Assembly: GCF_019956415.1 (NCBI RefSeq)
Contig: NZ_JAHBDK010000075.1
Coordinates: forward strand, 1-64,000
Length of the DNA stretch: 64,000 nt
Reading direction: 5' to 3'
DNA from: Pseudomonas sp. GL-B-19
Lineage (GTDB): Bacteria; Pseudomonadota; Gammaproteobacteria; Pseudomonadales; Pseudomonadaceae
Positions 24,577 to 32,016 of the stretch are shown here, in pieces (positions within the stretch are counted from its first letter, which is position 1; the number at the start of each line of letters is the position of its first letter). Made by a program: the position numbers and the translations under genes. The notes beneath the pieces are model-generated. The model saw only the letters and a program-made list of their open reading frames with translations, searched no databases and was not told the origin of the DNA.

Positions 24577-27279
24577 CATTTTCTCGATCACCTTCAAAAG
24601 CCCTATGTCCATCTCGACCAGACCTGCGTCACTCACGCACTGGCCACGCCGCTTTCCCCCGCGCCACTGACCGACCTTCTGAACCTGGTGGCGCTACGGC
24701 AACCGCTGACGGGATTACGCCGTGCCACGGACATTGCCCTTTCCCTGACGACACAACAAAAACTTCCGGCATGGCTGGCCAAAGCCTCCATCAAAGATCT
24801 GGTACTGCACGTGGAACTGCTTCAGCAATACCTCGATAACGTCAAAGACGACCAGGATTACCTGACTGGCCTGAGGTCACTGCAGCGCACGGCTCACGCT
24901 GAACTGGAAAAACAACTCAAGACAGACACCTTCGACGTCGACCCGGACAAGGTTCTGATCCAGATCAGCGCGCGCCCCACATCGCCGCCGCGTGCGCAAA
25001 CCCTCACCGACTTTGCGTTGACGCCTTTCAAGGATCTGGATCAGGCGCAATTCAAACTGCAATCGCTTGATGCCACCGTGATTCCCGAAGGGATGGACGA
25101 ACGCTACATCAAAGACCTGATACGAAACCTGAATCCGGGCGAGCAACAGCAGAAAATACTCAGCGCAGCCCTTGCAGACACCCCGACCAATGCAGATCGC
25201 AGAAAACGGTTTTACCGACAACTGCCCTGGCAACTGATGCATTACGCGCACACGGAAAAATTGCAGGAGCGCCTGAGCGAAACGGGGTTTGATCTGGTCC
25301 GGCAAATCATGGACATGCCCGACGCCATCGCCCGCGCGGCAGTCGACGGTGCCCACGCAATCATTCGCACCCTTGAACTCCAGGGAATCAAGCCGGCACA
25401 GACGATCAAGGTTGCGGGTGTTTATCTGATCGGTTCGGCCACCGATAGCACAGCGCCCCAAGTCCTTGTCGCGCCACACAGCCCTCGCCACGGGATCAAG
25501 GAATATGAAAACGAAGCGCAATTGCTGACAGAGTTGAAAGCGCGGGGACCACTGTTCGACTGGGTACTCACAAACCTGCCGCAGCCCGACCGGACACTGC
25601 TGGAATACCGGATGGCGATCACTCAAAACCGCGGCACCCGAGCAGCAACAACGACTTCCGACAATCACGCCAGCGAGGTCACACTGGCGTCCAATCCGAT
25701 CAGGGGACACCTGTTCAGCCAGTTGCTCAACGACAACGCGGCACTGTTGGGACGATTGCTCGGTTGTCAGTCCGACGACAAAAAACACGGTGAATGGGCA
25801 ACCATCAAGCACGTGCTGGGCGAAGACCTGCACGAGACGTTCTCGTTTTTCATGGGAAAACTCACTTATCCCATCACGGTGTGGCGCAGTTACCGCGACA
25901 TCAAGCAATCCGCTGAAGACCTACAGACGCACAAGTGGAGAGCGGCGATAAGAGAATTCATCTACGGCATTGCTCAACTGGCTACGCTACGGCAATCCCA
26001 GGGGGTTCAAACACAGGTGTCTTCGACGCCGGATGCCGCTGTACCGCAGGCGCCCGCCACCCCATTCAAATGGCATGACGTCGACATCACCACCCCTGAA
26101 CGCACGCACTTGAAGCGCCATGAAAGCATTGATGTCGACCTGGGATCACTGACATTAGATTCAACGCTTGGGCTCTACACCCATCCAAAAACCCGAAGTC
26201 ATTACGCCCCCGTTGAAGGAAAAGTGTATCCAGTCGCCAAACGTGGCACCCACTGGCGCATTGCAGGCACCAAAAACCGTGGCCCTTTACTGCGCCAAAA
26301 CGCCGCAAAACAATGGGTTCGGCAAAGAGGGGCGACGGAGCCTCACTTCAGCCTTGTCGACCGATTGGATACCGCATTTGCGGTGTGGGGAGGCATGAAC
26401 GTCGACGCCAGTGGAATGACACAAATTCGACGATTGTTTCCATACAGAGCGCGTCAGATTGACGAGGCACTGGACCAGGCAACCACCTATACCTGGAACT
26501 GCTTTCGCAACCTGCAATTGCTGAAGACTTCCGACGACACCGTGACCCCGGTTCATCAACTCGTCGCCGACTTTATCGGCGTACCGCAAGTACTGCCGGC
26601 GCACGTGGCACAGCTTGAAAAAACCATTACTGATGTGTTTGCAGCCTTGCTGGACCCCTCGCTCAGAAAGCCCGATTCCAATCGTTTTGTGGTTGGCCGT
26701 TTGATCGAAGACGCGCAAGGTAGCTTTGCCTTCATCATTCCGAAGGACGCGAAACGAAAGTTACACTTGGCCGATAAATTCTTCGCTCCCGGCTTCGAAC
26801 ACTACCGCCAGCACCTGCTCGACGCGCAATTTCCTATAGGCGCCCATAGCCGTGCGATGACGATTATTCATGAGCTGTCACACATCGCTTGCAAAGCCGA
26901 GGACATTGCCTACCTGGACACCAGCCGCCCGTTCGCTGATCTGATTGGAACGTCCAGCATGATTGCCAATCAGCTCAGAACCGCGTTGACCGAGGTTCAA
27001 AGCACCGGACTTTCGCTCAAGACTCCCTATACCCAGCTATTCATGATTCAGGACCCTGATACCGACCAGTGGCAGGACCTGGGTGATACTTCTCATGAAA
27101 ATACTGATCGGGTCAAAGAACATGTTTTGACGTTGACCGGCGCAGAAAACCTCAGCGGAGCCCGTCATGCGTTCAAGAAAGATTCCCTGATCAGGCTAAA
27201 GGTACTGCTGGGTAATGCCGACAGCGTCGCCTGGCTGATCGGTCATCTGGGACGCCAACTGCACGTCAATACCCCCTGA
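24556..27279 (+). CDS. C-terminal part of the split toxin-like protein, with HExxH metalloprotease-like domain
   Basis: This frame is open from 24556 for 907 codons. It has no plausible start with a ribosome site, so it is the continuation of 22410-24563. A fourth copy of the internal module appears near 25420-25600 (VLVAPHSPRHGIKEYENE, LLTELKARGPLF). The C-terminal region holds HELSHIACKAEDIAYLD (from 26869), an HExxH zinc motif followed by an Asp and Tyr in the DxxY pattern of aspzincin (M35-like) endopeptidases. The spacing is two residues shorter than in GfMEP. Zinc chemistry is therefore likely but unproven. The rest of the sequence has no motif I recognise. Confidence 0.75.
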   Translation, partial: TGKRVNGHFLDHLQKPYVHLDQTCVTHALATPLSPAPLTDLLNLVALRQPLTGLRRATDIALSLTTQQKLPAWLAKASIKDLVLHVELLQQYLDNVKDDQDYLTGLRSLQRTAHAELEKQLKTDTFDVDPDKVLIQISARPTSPPRAQTLTDFALTPFKDLDQAQFKLQSLDATVIPEGMDERYIKDLIRNLNPGEQQQKILSAALADTPTNADRRKRFYRQLPWQLMHYAHTEKLQERLSETGFDLVRQIMDMPDAIARAAVDGAHAIIRTLELQGIKPAQTIKVAGVYLIGSATDSTAPQVLVAPHSPRHGIKEYENEAQLLTELKARGPLFDWVLTNLPQPDRTLLEYRMAITQNRGTRAATTTSDNHASEVTLASNPIRGHLFSQLLNDNAALLGRLLGCQSDDKKHGEWATIKHVLGEDLHETFSFFMGKLTYPITVWRSYRDIKQSAEDLQTHKWRAAIREFIYGIAQLATLRQSQGVQTQVSSTPDAAVPQAPATPFKWHDVDITTPERTHLKRHESIDVDLGSLTLDSTLGLYTHPKTRSHYAPVEGKVYPVAKRGTHWRIAGTKNRGPLLRQNAAKQWVRQRGATEPHFSLVDRLDTAFAVWGGMNVDASGMTQIRRLFPYRARQIDEALDQATTYTWNCFRNLQLLKTSDDTVTPVHQLVADFIGVPQVLPAHVAQLEKTITDVFAALLDPSLRKPDSNRFVVGRLIEDAQGSFAFIIPKDAKRKLHLADKFFAPGFEHYRQHLLDAQFPIGAHSRAMTIIHELSHIACKAEDIAYLDTSRPFADLIGTSSMIANQLRTALTEVQSTGLSLKTPYTQLFMIQDPDTDQWQDLGDTSHENTDRVKEHVLTLTGAENLSGARHAFKKDSLIRLKVLLGNADSVAWLIGHLGRQLHVNTP

Positions 27280-27375
27280 CCAAAAAAATAACGTGCAATT
27301 GATGGTTAATTGCCATGACGGCTGTTCTCGCAGACTTCCCCGCAAGGTTAGAATGCCGGAAATCAGGATGAGTCA

Positions 27376-28377
27376 ATGACCGACAATTCTCTATCGCCAG
27401 ACGAATATGACGCGATCACCGATGCCGCAGCGCATTGGTGCATGCGTCTGCATGCTGTCGATTGCACCACCGAAGAACGGGTAGCCTTCGAACAATGGCG
27501 TGACGCTCATCCGCTGCATGCATTCGAATATGAAGCCATGCTGGAAATTTGGGAGGTCGCGGGGGACTTGCCGCGTCCCGAAGCGGTCGAACCCGTTGCG
27601 CGTTTCAAACCGGCCAAATCCTGGCGCAGTCTCGGCATTGCCGCCGCCGTTTGCGCAGTGGCATTGCCGCTCGCGGCTTTGAGCGGCTGGAACATGGGCT
27701 GGCTGCCGAATTCGTACCAGCACTTTGAAGCGAGTGACACTGTCCGTCAGGTCACCCTGAGCGACGGCAGCCAGGTAGAACTGAACCTTGGCAGTGAGCT
27801 GACATTCAGCAACTACAAGGATCAGCGTCGGGTGACGCTGAAAAAAGGCGAAGCGTTCTTCAATGTCAGCCATGACACGACTCACCCTTTTATCGTCCGG
27901 GCCGCAGACGGCAGGATTCGCGTCACCGGGACCCAATTCAATGTCTGGATGTACGAAGATCAGGTCCGTGTGAACCTGATCGAAGGCTCTGTGCTGGTCA
28001 CCAGCAATGACGACCTTCCCGGCGATGGCTTACGTCTCGGCCCCGCCATGCAAGCGCGCTTCAAGCACGGCGACTTCACACCACAAATCAGTCAGACCTA
28101 TGCCAACGACAATTCGCTGGCCTGGCGCAGTGGCAAACTGGTGCTCGATAACCTGTCACTGACCGATGCCTTGCCGTTGATCAATCGTTACCTGAGCAAA
28201 CCGGTGATGGTGGCCGATCACAGCACCGGCCAGATCCGCCTCGGCGGTATCTACAACATCAAGGAACTCAACAGCCTGGTGGCTTCCCTGCCCAAGGTGC
28301 TGCCGGTTTACCTGACCCGCAACAAAGACGGTAGTCCGGTCCTCAATTCAATTCCGACCCAAACGCCTAAAAGCTGA
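27376..28377 (+). CDS. FecR-family anti-sigma / signal-transducing protein
   Basis: This is a 333-residue inner-membrane regulator. The cytoplasmic N-terminus (DAAAHWCMRLHAVDCTTEER, then FEQWRDAHPLHAFEYEAM) is the sigma-factor-binding DUF4880-type domain. One membrane segment follows near residue 83-101 (LGIAAAVCAVALPLAALSGW). The periplasmic FecR domain has RQVTLSDGSQVELNLGSELT and RVTGTQFNVWMYEDQVRVNL. The family passes a signal from an outer-membrane TonB receptor to an ECF sigma factor. Here no fecI-like sigma gene lies upstream and no receptor gene lies downstream, so it is an orphan. It converges with pvdQ. A ribosome site AGGA is present. Confidence 0.9.
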   Translation: MTDNSLSPDEYDAITDAAAHWCMRLHAVDCTTEERVAFEQWRDAHPLHAFEYEAMLEIWEVAGDLPRPEAVEPVARFKPAKSWRSLGIAAAVCAVALPLAALSGWNMGWLPNSYQHFEASDTVRQVTLSDGSQVELNLGSELTFSNYKDQRRVTLKKGEAFFNVSHDTTHPFIVRAADGRIRVTGTQFNVWMYEDQVRVNLIEGSVLVTSNDDLPGDGLRLGPAMQARFKHGDFTPQISQTYANDNSLAWRSGKLVLDNLSLTDALPLINRYLSKPVMVADHSTGQIRLGGIYNIKELNSLVASLPKVLPVYLTRNKDGSPVLNSIPTQTPKS

Positions 28378-28407
28378 AGGCCGCCACCCTGGCGGGGTGC
28401 GACCTTC
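28376..28407. terminator. Possible bidirectional hairpin between fecR and pvdQ
   Basis: CCGCCA-CCC-TGGCGG (28381-28395) forms a tight hairpin within outer arms GAAGG (28376-28380) and CCTTC (28403-28407). It lies at the meeting point of two convergent genes. There is no T-run, so the assignment is tentative. Confidence 0.3.
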
Positions 28408-28432
28408 ATGTCGGGTCCAGGTGTCTTCGCTG

Positions 28433-30778
28433 TTAATGCGCAACTACCTTCCCGGCTTTTTCATCCTGCTCGTGAATCGTCTGCACTTGGTACTGCGGAT
28501 CTGACGTGATCTGCTGCTCAGTAAAGGGCAGCACGCTCAGTTGCTTGTTCGAAAAAGCCTGTGTCTGGTCCCGCGAATACTTCGAATCCGGATCGCTGGA
28601 TAACGAAAACGCGAGTAAACCCTGAGCTTGCGGCCCCTCGTCATCAAAGGTCACTACCTGCAAATAGCTGGTGCCACTGACCACTTCACGTTTGCCATCT
28701 GTTCTGGGTACGCTTTGAATGGCGTTGTACACGCCCAACGTGCCCGGCCCGCCATGAATCGGTGTTTGCTGGCCACCGCTGCTGACCACCTGAATATCAC
28801 CCCAGCGCGCGTCAGGTTTCAAACCCTGGGCGTTCACTTGCTCTAGCGAAGCGAGCATGGCATCGAGAAGGGTCTTGGCGACATCCGCGCGTTCAATGGC
28901 CAGACCACGCGGGGTGTTTTGCGGATCGTTGGGATCAAACGCCACACGCCAGATATCGGGAATTTGTTGCAACGGTTCCATGACATTCTGAAAGTGCACA
29001 AACCCCAGTCCGCTGTCCAGATTCGCCCGGCGGTCCCACACATTGAAGCTGGTACACAAAGGTTTCAGCGCCACGGCATCGACCCCCAGGTCACCGGCAC
29101 AGAACTGCAGCAAATCGGGCATGACCTGAGCGGCCAGATACACCTGATCGTCCATCACCATCCGCTGCAAATCCGCCGCCGTCAAAGGCCCGGCCTTGCT
29201 CAGCGTGCTCAATCGATCCAGTGCAAAACGCGAGCGCAAACCCAGCGGCTGGCCCTCCTGGCTGATCAGCGGCGAAAACCCGGTGAGCGGTTGCGCCGGG
29301 TTAGCCATCCAGGCCGAATCATTGGAGTGCTGCACAAAATCCTTGCGTGACAACTGCGGCAGCTTGTCGGCGGCAAAAATACCTTTTTGCGCCGCCTGCG
29401 GGTCGATGTCCCAGGCACACACACTGTTGGAGCCGTCGAGCAGGATCATCTGGAAGCCGGCTTGTGGATCACTGCACTTCGCCAGTTTCTCGGCGCTGAC
29501 GTTGGGCACCACCGACAGATTCATGTACAGCGTTTGCCCCTGATCATCCACGGCCAGGGTGTTGACCCACGGGATACCTTGGAGGGTGTGCACCGAAGCC
29601 TGTAAATCCTTGAGGCTGGTCGCCTGGTTCATCGCATACCACTGCTGCAAGACCCGGTCGTTACCCAGGTTCGCATCGCGCAGGCTGTAGGCGAACTGTT
29701 GGTCCCAATCCAGTTTTCCCGGCCATTGCACAATCGGGCCAAATTGCGAGCTGTACACCACATGCTCAACCTGAGTGGTCCGACCATCGGCTTGCTTCAC
29801 CTTCACCGTCAGGTTTTGTTTGTGCATTGGCAAGGACTGGCCGTCGAGCAGGTAGCGGGTCGAATCCTTGGGATCAAGCTGCAATCGATACAGCGTGAAG
29901 TGTTTGGACGAATCCACGGTGTGGGTCCAGGCCAGGTGCTGGTTGAAGCCGATGTTGATCATCGGCAAACCCGGCAGCGCCGCGCCCATCACATCCAGCT
30001 TGCCGGGAATCGTCAGATGCATCTGATAGAAGCGCATCCCGCCAACCCAGGGGAAATGCGGATTGGCCAGCAACATCCCGCGACCATTGAACGATCGTTC
30101 GCTGCCGATGGCCACGGCGTTACTGCCGCGATCCAGCGCAAACCGTTGCAGGCGCGACGCGGCCACCTGGAAGGACGATGGTTCACCGATCACCTGCGTG
30201 ACAGCGTTGGGTGGCGTGGCACCGGCCAGCGCTTCGGCAAACTGCCCTACCCCACCTTCGACCAGCAGACGCCGGGTCAACTTGACCAGGTCCTGGGCGC
30301 TAATCTCGCGCACCCACGACCCCTGACACTGTGCCGGCAAGCCCCGTGCATGACGTTCCGCCAGCGAACGGTTGTAGCCGGCTGCATAACCTTCCATGAG
30401 TTGCTGTATTTCAGGCGTTTGCGCCTGCCAGAAACCGGCGACGGCTTCAGGGGTATTCAACCAGGTGAAAAACAGGTCGCTGACCAGATTTTCGCGCTCC
30501 TCGACCGTCATCTGCTCCGGGCCGAAATACCGTGAACGCTCACCATTGACAGTGACAATTTCATTGGCCAGCAAACACAGGTTGTCCTGAGCGTAAACGT
30601 ACCCGATGCCATAACCGAGCCCTCGCTCGTTGTCGGCACGAATGTGTGGCACGCCAAAACTGGTGCGGCGAACATCAGCGCTCGCCTGTTCTGGCTGACT
30701 GCGCGCGTTTGCCGCAAGACTCAACCCCACTAAAAACGCTGCAAGGCTTAACCTGGTTAACTGCCTGGAAATAATCAC
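28433..30778 (-). CDS. pvdQ: PvdQ-type periplasmic N-terminal-nucleophile acylase
   Basis: This 781-residue Ntn-hydrolase removes the fatty-acid chain from the acylated pyoverdine precursor in the periplasm and can also cleave long-chain acyl-homoserine lactones. The start is GTG at 30778 with AGGAG upstream; an in-frame TTG at 30832 lacks a site. A signal peptide (RQLTRLSLAAFLVGLSLAAN) precedes the mature protein. The autocatalytic Ser is about residue 219 in LDRGSNAVAIGSER, separating alpha and beta chains. The conserved YGIGYVYAQDNLCLL, LLANPHFPWVGGMRFYQ and FVQHSNDSAW match PvdQ. It stands apart from other pyoverdine genes in this window. A PvdS-box-like promoter lies upstream. Confidence 0.93.
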   Translation of the reverse strand: MIISRQLTRLSLAAFLVGLSLAANARSQPEQASADVRRTSFGVPHIRADNERGLGYGIGYVYAQDNLCLLANEIVTVNGERSRYFGPEQMTVEERENLVSDLFFTWLNTPEAVAGFWQAQTPEIQQLMEGYAAGYNRSLAERHARGLPAQCQGSWVREISAQDLVKLTRRLLVEGGVGQFAEALAGATPPNAVTQVIGEPSSFQVAASRLQRFALDRGSNAVAIGSERSFNGRGMLLANPHFPWVGGMRFYQMHLTIPGKLDVMGAALPGLPMINIGFNQHLAWTHTVDSSKHFTLYRLQLDPKDSTRYLLDGQSLPMHKQNLTVKVKQADGRTTQVEHVVYSSQFGPIVQWPGKLDWDQQFAYSLRDANLGNDRVLQQWYAMNQATSLKDLQASVHTLQGIPWVNTLAVDDQGQTLYMNLSVVPNVSAEKLAKCSDPQAGFQMILLDGSNSVCAWDIDPQAAQKGIFAADKLPQLSRKDFVQHSNDSAWMANPAQPLTGFSPLISQEGQPLGLRSRFALDRLSTLSKAGPLTAADLQRMVMDDQVYLAAQVMPDLLQFCAGDLGVDAVALKPLCTSFNVWDRRANLDSGLGFVHFQNVMEPLQQIPDIWRVAFDPNDPQNTPRGLAIERADVAKTLLDAMLASLEQVNAQGLKPDARWGDIQVVSSGGQQTPIHGGPGTLGVYNAIQSVPRTDGKREVVSGTSYLQVVTFDDEGPQAQGLLAFSLSSDPDSKYSRDQTQAFSNKQLSVLPFTEQQITSDPQYQVQTIHEQDEKAGKVVAH

Positions 30779-30823
30779 GCTCGCTCCTGATCGAAAAGAC
30801 AAACACCCTGCCGTCTCTCTGAA

Positions 30824-30846
30824 ACGAAACAAAAGTCAAAAATTTA
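30824..30846 (-). promoter_or_regulatory. Candidate PvdS (iron-starvation) promoter of pvdQ
   Basis: On the minus strand TAAAT (30846-30842) is followed after 15 bases by CGT (30826-30824), about 45 bases before the GTG start. The PvdS iron-starvation box is TAAAT-N16-CGT, so this copy is one base short. The known dependence of pvdQ on PvdS supports it. Confidence 0.45.
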
Positions 30847-31004
30847 GGCCTGCAAAGACACTCCAGATGGCCTTCATGACATGCTGCTCACATGGCGTCG
30901 ACAAATTTTCTACATTCAGGCCTTCACTATTTGCCGCGCTCGTCCGTCTAATGATGGAGAGCACCCATCACATTTTCTGGCTGGCTCGGAAAAGGAGTTT
31001 TTGC

Positions 31005-31406
31005 ATGTACAACTCGCAACTGCCAACGGACGGTAGCAACGCGCCAACGGGCCCTGCCATGGGCTCCGCCATTTTCGATCAGCGCGTCGAGCGCAATGGC
31101 AATGAGCGCATCCGATTGCTGCTCAAAAGCTTTGGCCTGCGAACCAGTCTGGTTCGCCTGAAAGTCATTGACGCCTTGCTGGCCGCCGCCGAAAGCGAAC
31201 GCAGCCTTGGCGTGCGCGGTGTGCACAGCCAGTTGCTGGACCTGGATATACCCCTGTCCTTTCTCAGTGTGCGGGAAGTGTTGAAACGATTGTGCAGCGA
31301 AGGCGTGATCATGCTCAATCCAGACAAAAGCTACAGCCTGCATCCGCACGCTGTAGCCATGCTCCATCGCGAGCCGTCAGCTCAAGGGGCGTCGCTCAAG
31401 GCTTGA
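31005..31406 (+). CDS. Small Fur-like winged-helix protein
   Basis: This is a 133-residue protein. The ATG at 31005 follows an excellent AAAGGAG. Residues ~28-115 look like the N-terminal DNA-binding domain of the Fur family (LLKSFGLRTSLVRLKVIDAL, then LSVREVLKRLCSEGVIMLN). The His/Cys metal-binding and dimerisation domain of a full Fur (~135-150 residues, His-rich) is absent. It probably binds DNA without metal sensing of the Fur type. It is divergent from pvdQ, across 226 bases that include the PvdS-like box, so a link to iron regulation is plausible. It overlaps the convergent membrane gene by 11 bases. Confidence 0.75.
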   Translation: MYNSQLPTDGSNAPTGPAMGSAIFDQRVERNGNERIRLLLKSFGLRTSLVRLKVIDALLAAAESERSLGVRGVHSQLLDLDIPLSFLSVREVLKRLCSEGVIMLNPDKSYSLHPHAVAMLHREPSAQGASLKA

Positions 31407-31584
31407 CCTTGCGACGCATCATGCCGTTGATCACCACTACGATCACCGCCACACCGATGGCGATGTACTGAAACAGTTTCTCGCTGATGACACCTTCGTT
31501 TTGCAGATACGAAAGGCCGAACATGATCCCCAGCACGACCAGGGAGATCAGAATCGAGTATTTCAAACGTTGCGATTGAGTCAT
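31396..31584 (-). CDS. Small two-span membrane protein of unknown function
   Basis: This is a 62-residue protein starting at MTQSQRLKYS, preceded by AGGAA seven bases upstream. Two hydrophobic segments are clear: ILISLVVLGIMFGLSYLQ (residues ~11-28) and YIAIGVAVIVVVINGMM (~40-56), with a basic tail RRKVKP. It is an inner-membrane protein with no recognised domain. Its 3' end overlaps the convergent Fur-like gene by 11 bases. A longer frame to 31632 adds residues with no site in support. Confidence 0.7.
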   Translation of the reverse strand: MTQSQRLKYSILISLVVLGIMFGLSYLQNEGVISEKLFQYIAIGVAVIVVVINGMMRRKVKP

Positions 31585-31819
31585 TGCGAGTTCCTGAACC
31601 TGAAAAAGTATCCGCTTTGTATCCGAATGCATGCCCCCCCTACCTTTCTACGGGGGATAGCGCGCTGCAAACGGGCTCTCATGTTACAGCCGATGAAGAG
31701 ATTTGGCTTCATGACGGCGCTAACCATGAGGATTTTGAAAGGTTTCGTCGAATCACACCGCTGACTCCCCTGCTGGCGCTCGTAACGTTCACGCGTTAGA
31801 AGATCCATCCCCCCTGAAC

Positions 31820-31846
31820 AAATGCCCGCCCTGCCGCGGGCATTTT
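31820..31846. terminator. Strong hairpin terminator in the 31.6-31.9 kb intergenic region
   Basis: AAATGCCCGC pairs perfectly with GCGGGCATTT around a six-base loop, followed by T on the plus strand. The region 31585-31906 holds no gene I can support, so this hairpin would end a rightward transcript of about 150-200 bases that starts within it, or readthrough from the Fur-like gene. A small RNA is possible but unproven. Confidence 0.5.
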
Positions 31847-31906
31847 CGTACCGGCTCAGTTACTTCTTCCATTCCTGCCGCCGCACTTCGAAACATAGCG
31901 AAAATT

Positions 31907-31948
31907 ATTGAAGCTTTGAGTCTCAATCGTTCAATGGAGCTATAGCTC
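31907..31948. promoter_or_regulatory. Candidate operator region of the exporter / LuxE-LuxC operon
   Basis: A 29-bp imperfect dyad (14-bp arms at 31907-31920 and 31922-31935 about a central T, 11 of 14 positions matching) has the outer half-sites ATTGAA and TTCAAT and the inner TTGAG and CTCAA. One base further on, GAGCTATAGCTC (31937-31948) is a perfect 12-bp palindrome and contains TATAGC, a possible -10. Both lie 70-110 bases before the MFS start codon. A repressor or activator site is inferred. Confidence 0.45.
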
Positions 31949-32016
31949 TTTGATGAATACTCTTGCCACGCCACAACAATATCGCTACTTAACTTCGCGC
32001 AAAATGCAGGGATGTC

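Noticed and set aside
24688..27279. Separate gene starting at the GTG at 24688
   Set aside because: There is no ribosome site, and the frame is open and protein-like for 44 codons upstream, back to the 8-bp repeat. It is the second half of the split gene.
31584..31799. Plus-strand open frame of 71 codons opposite the small membrane gene
   Set aside because: No ribosome site, atypical composition, and it overlaps the supported membrane gene's start region.
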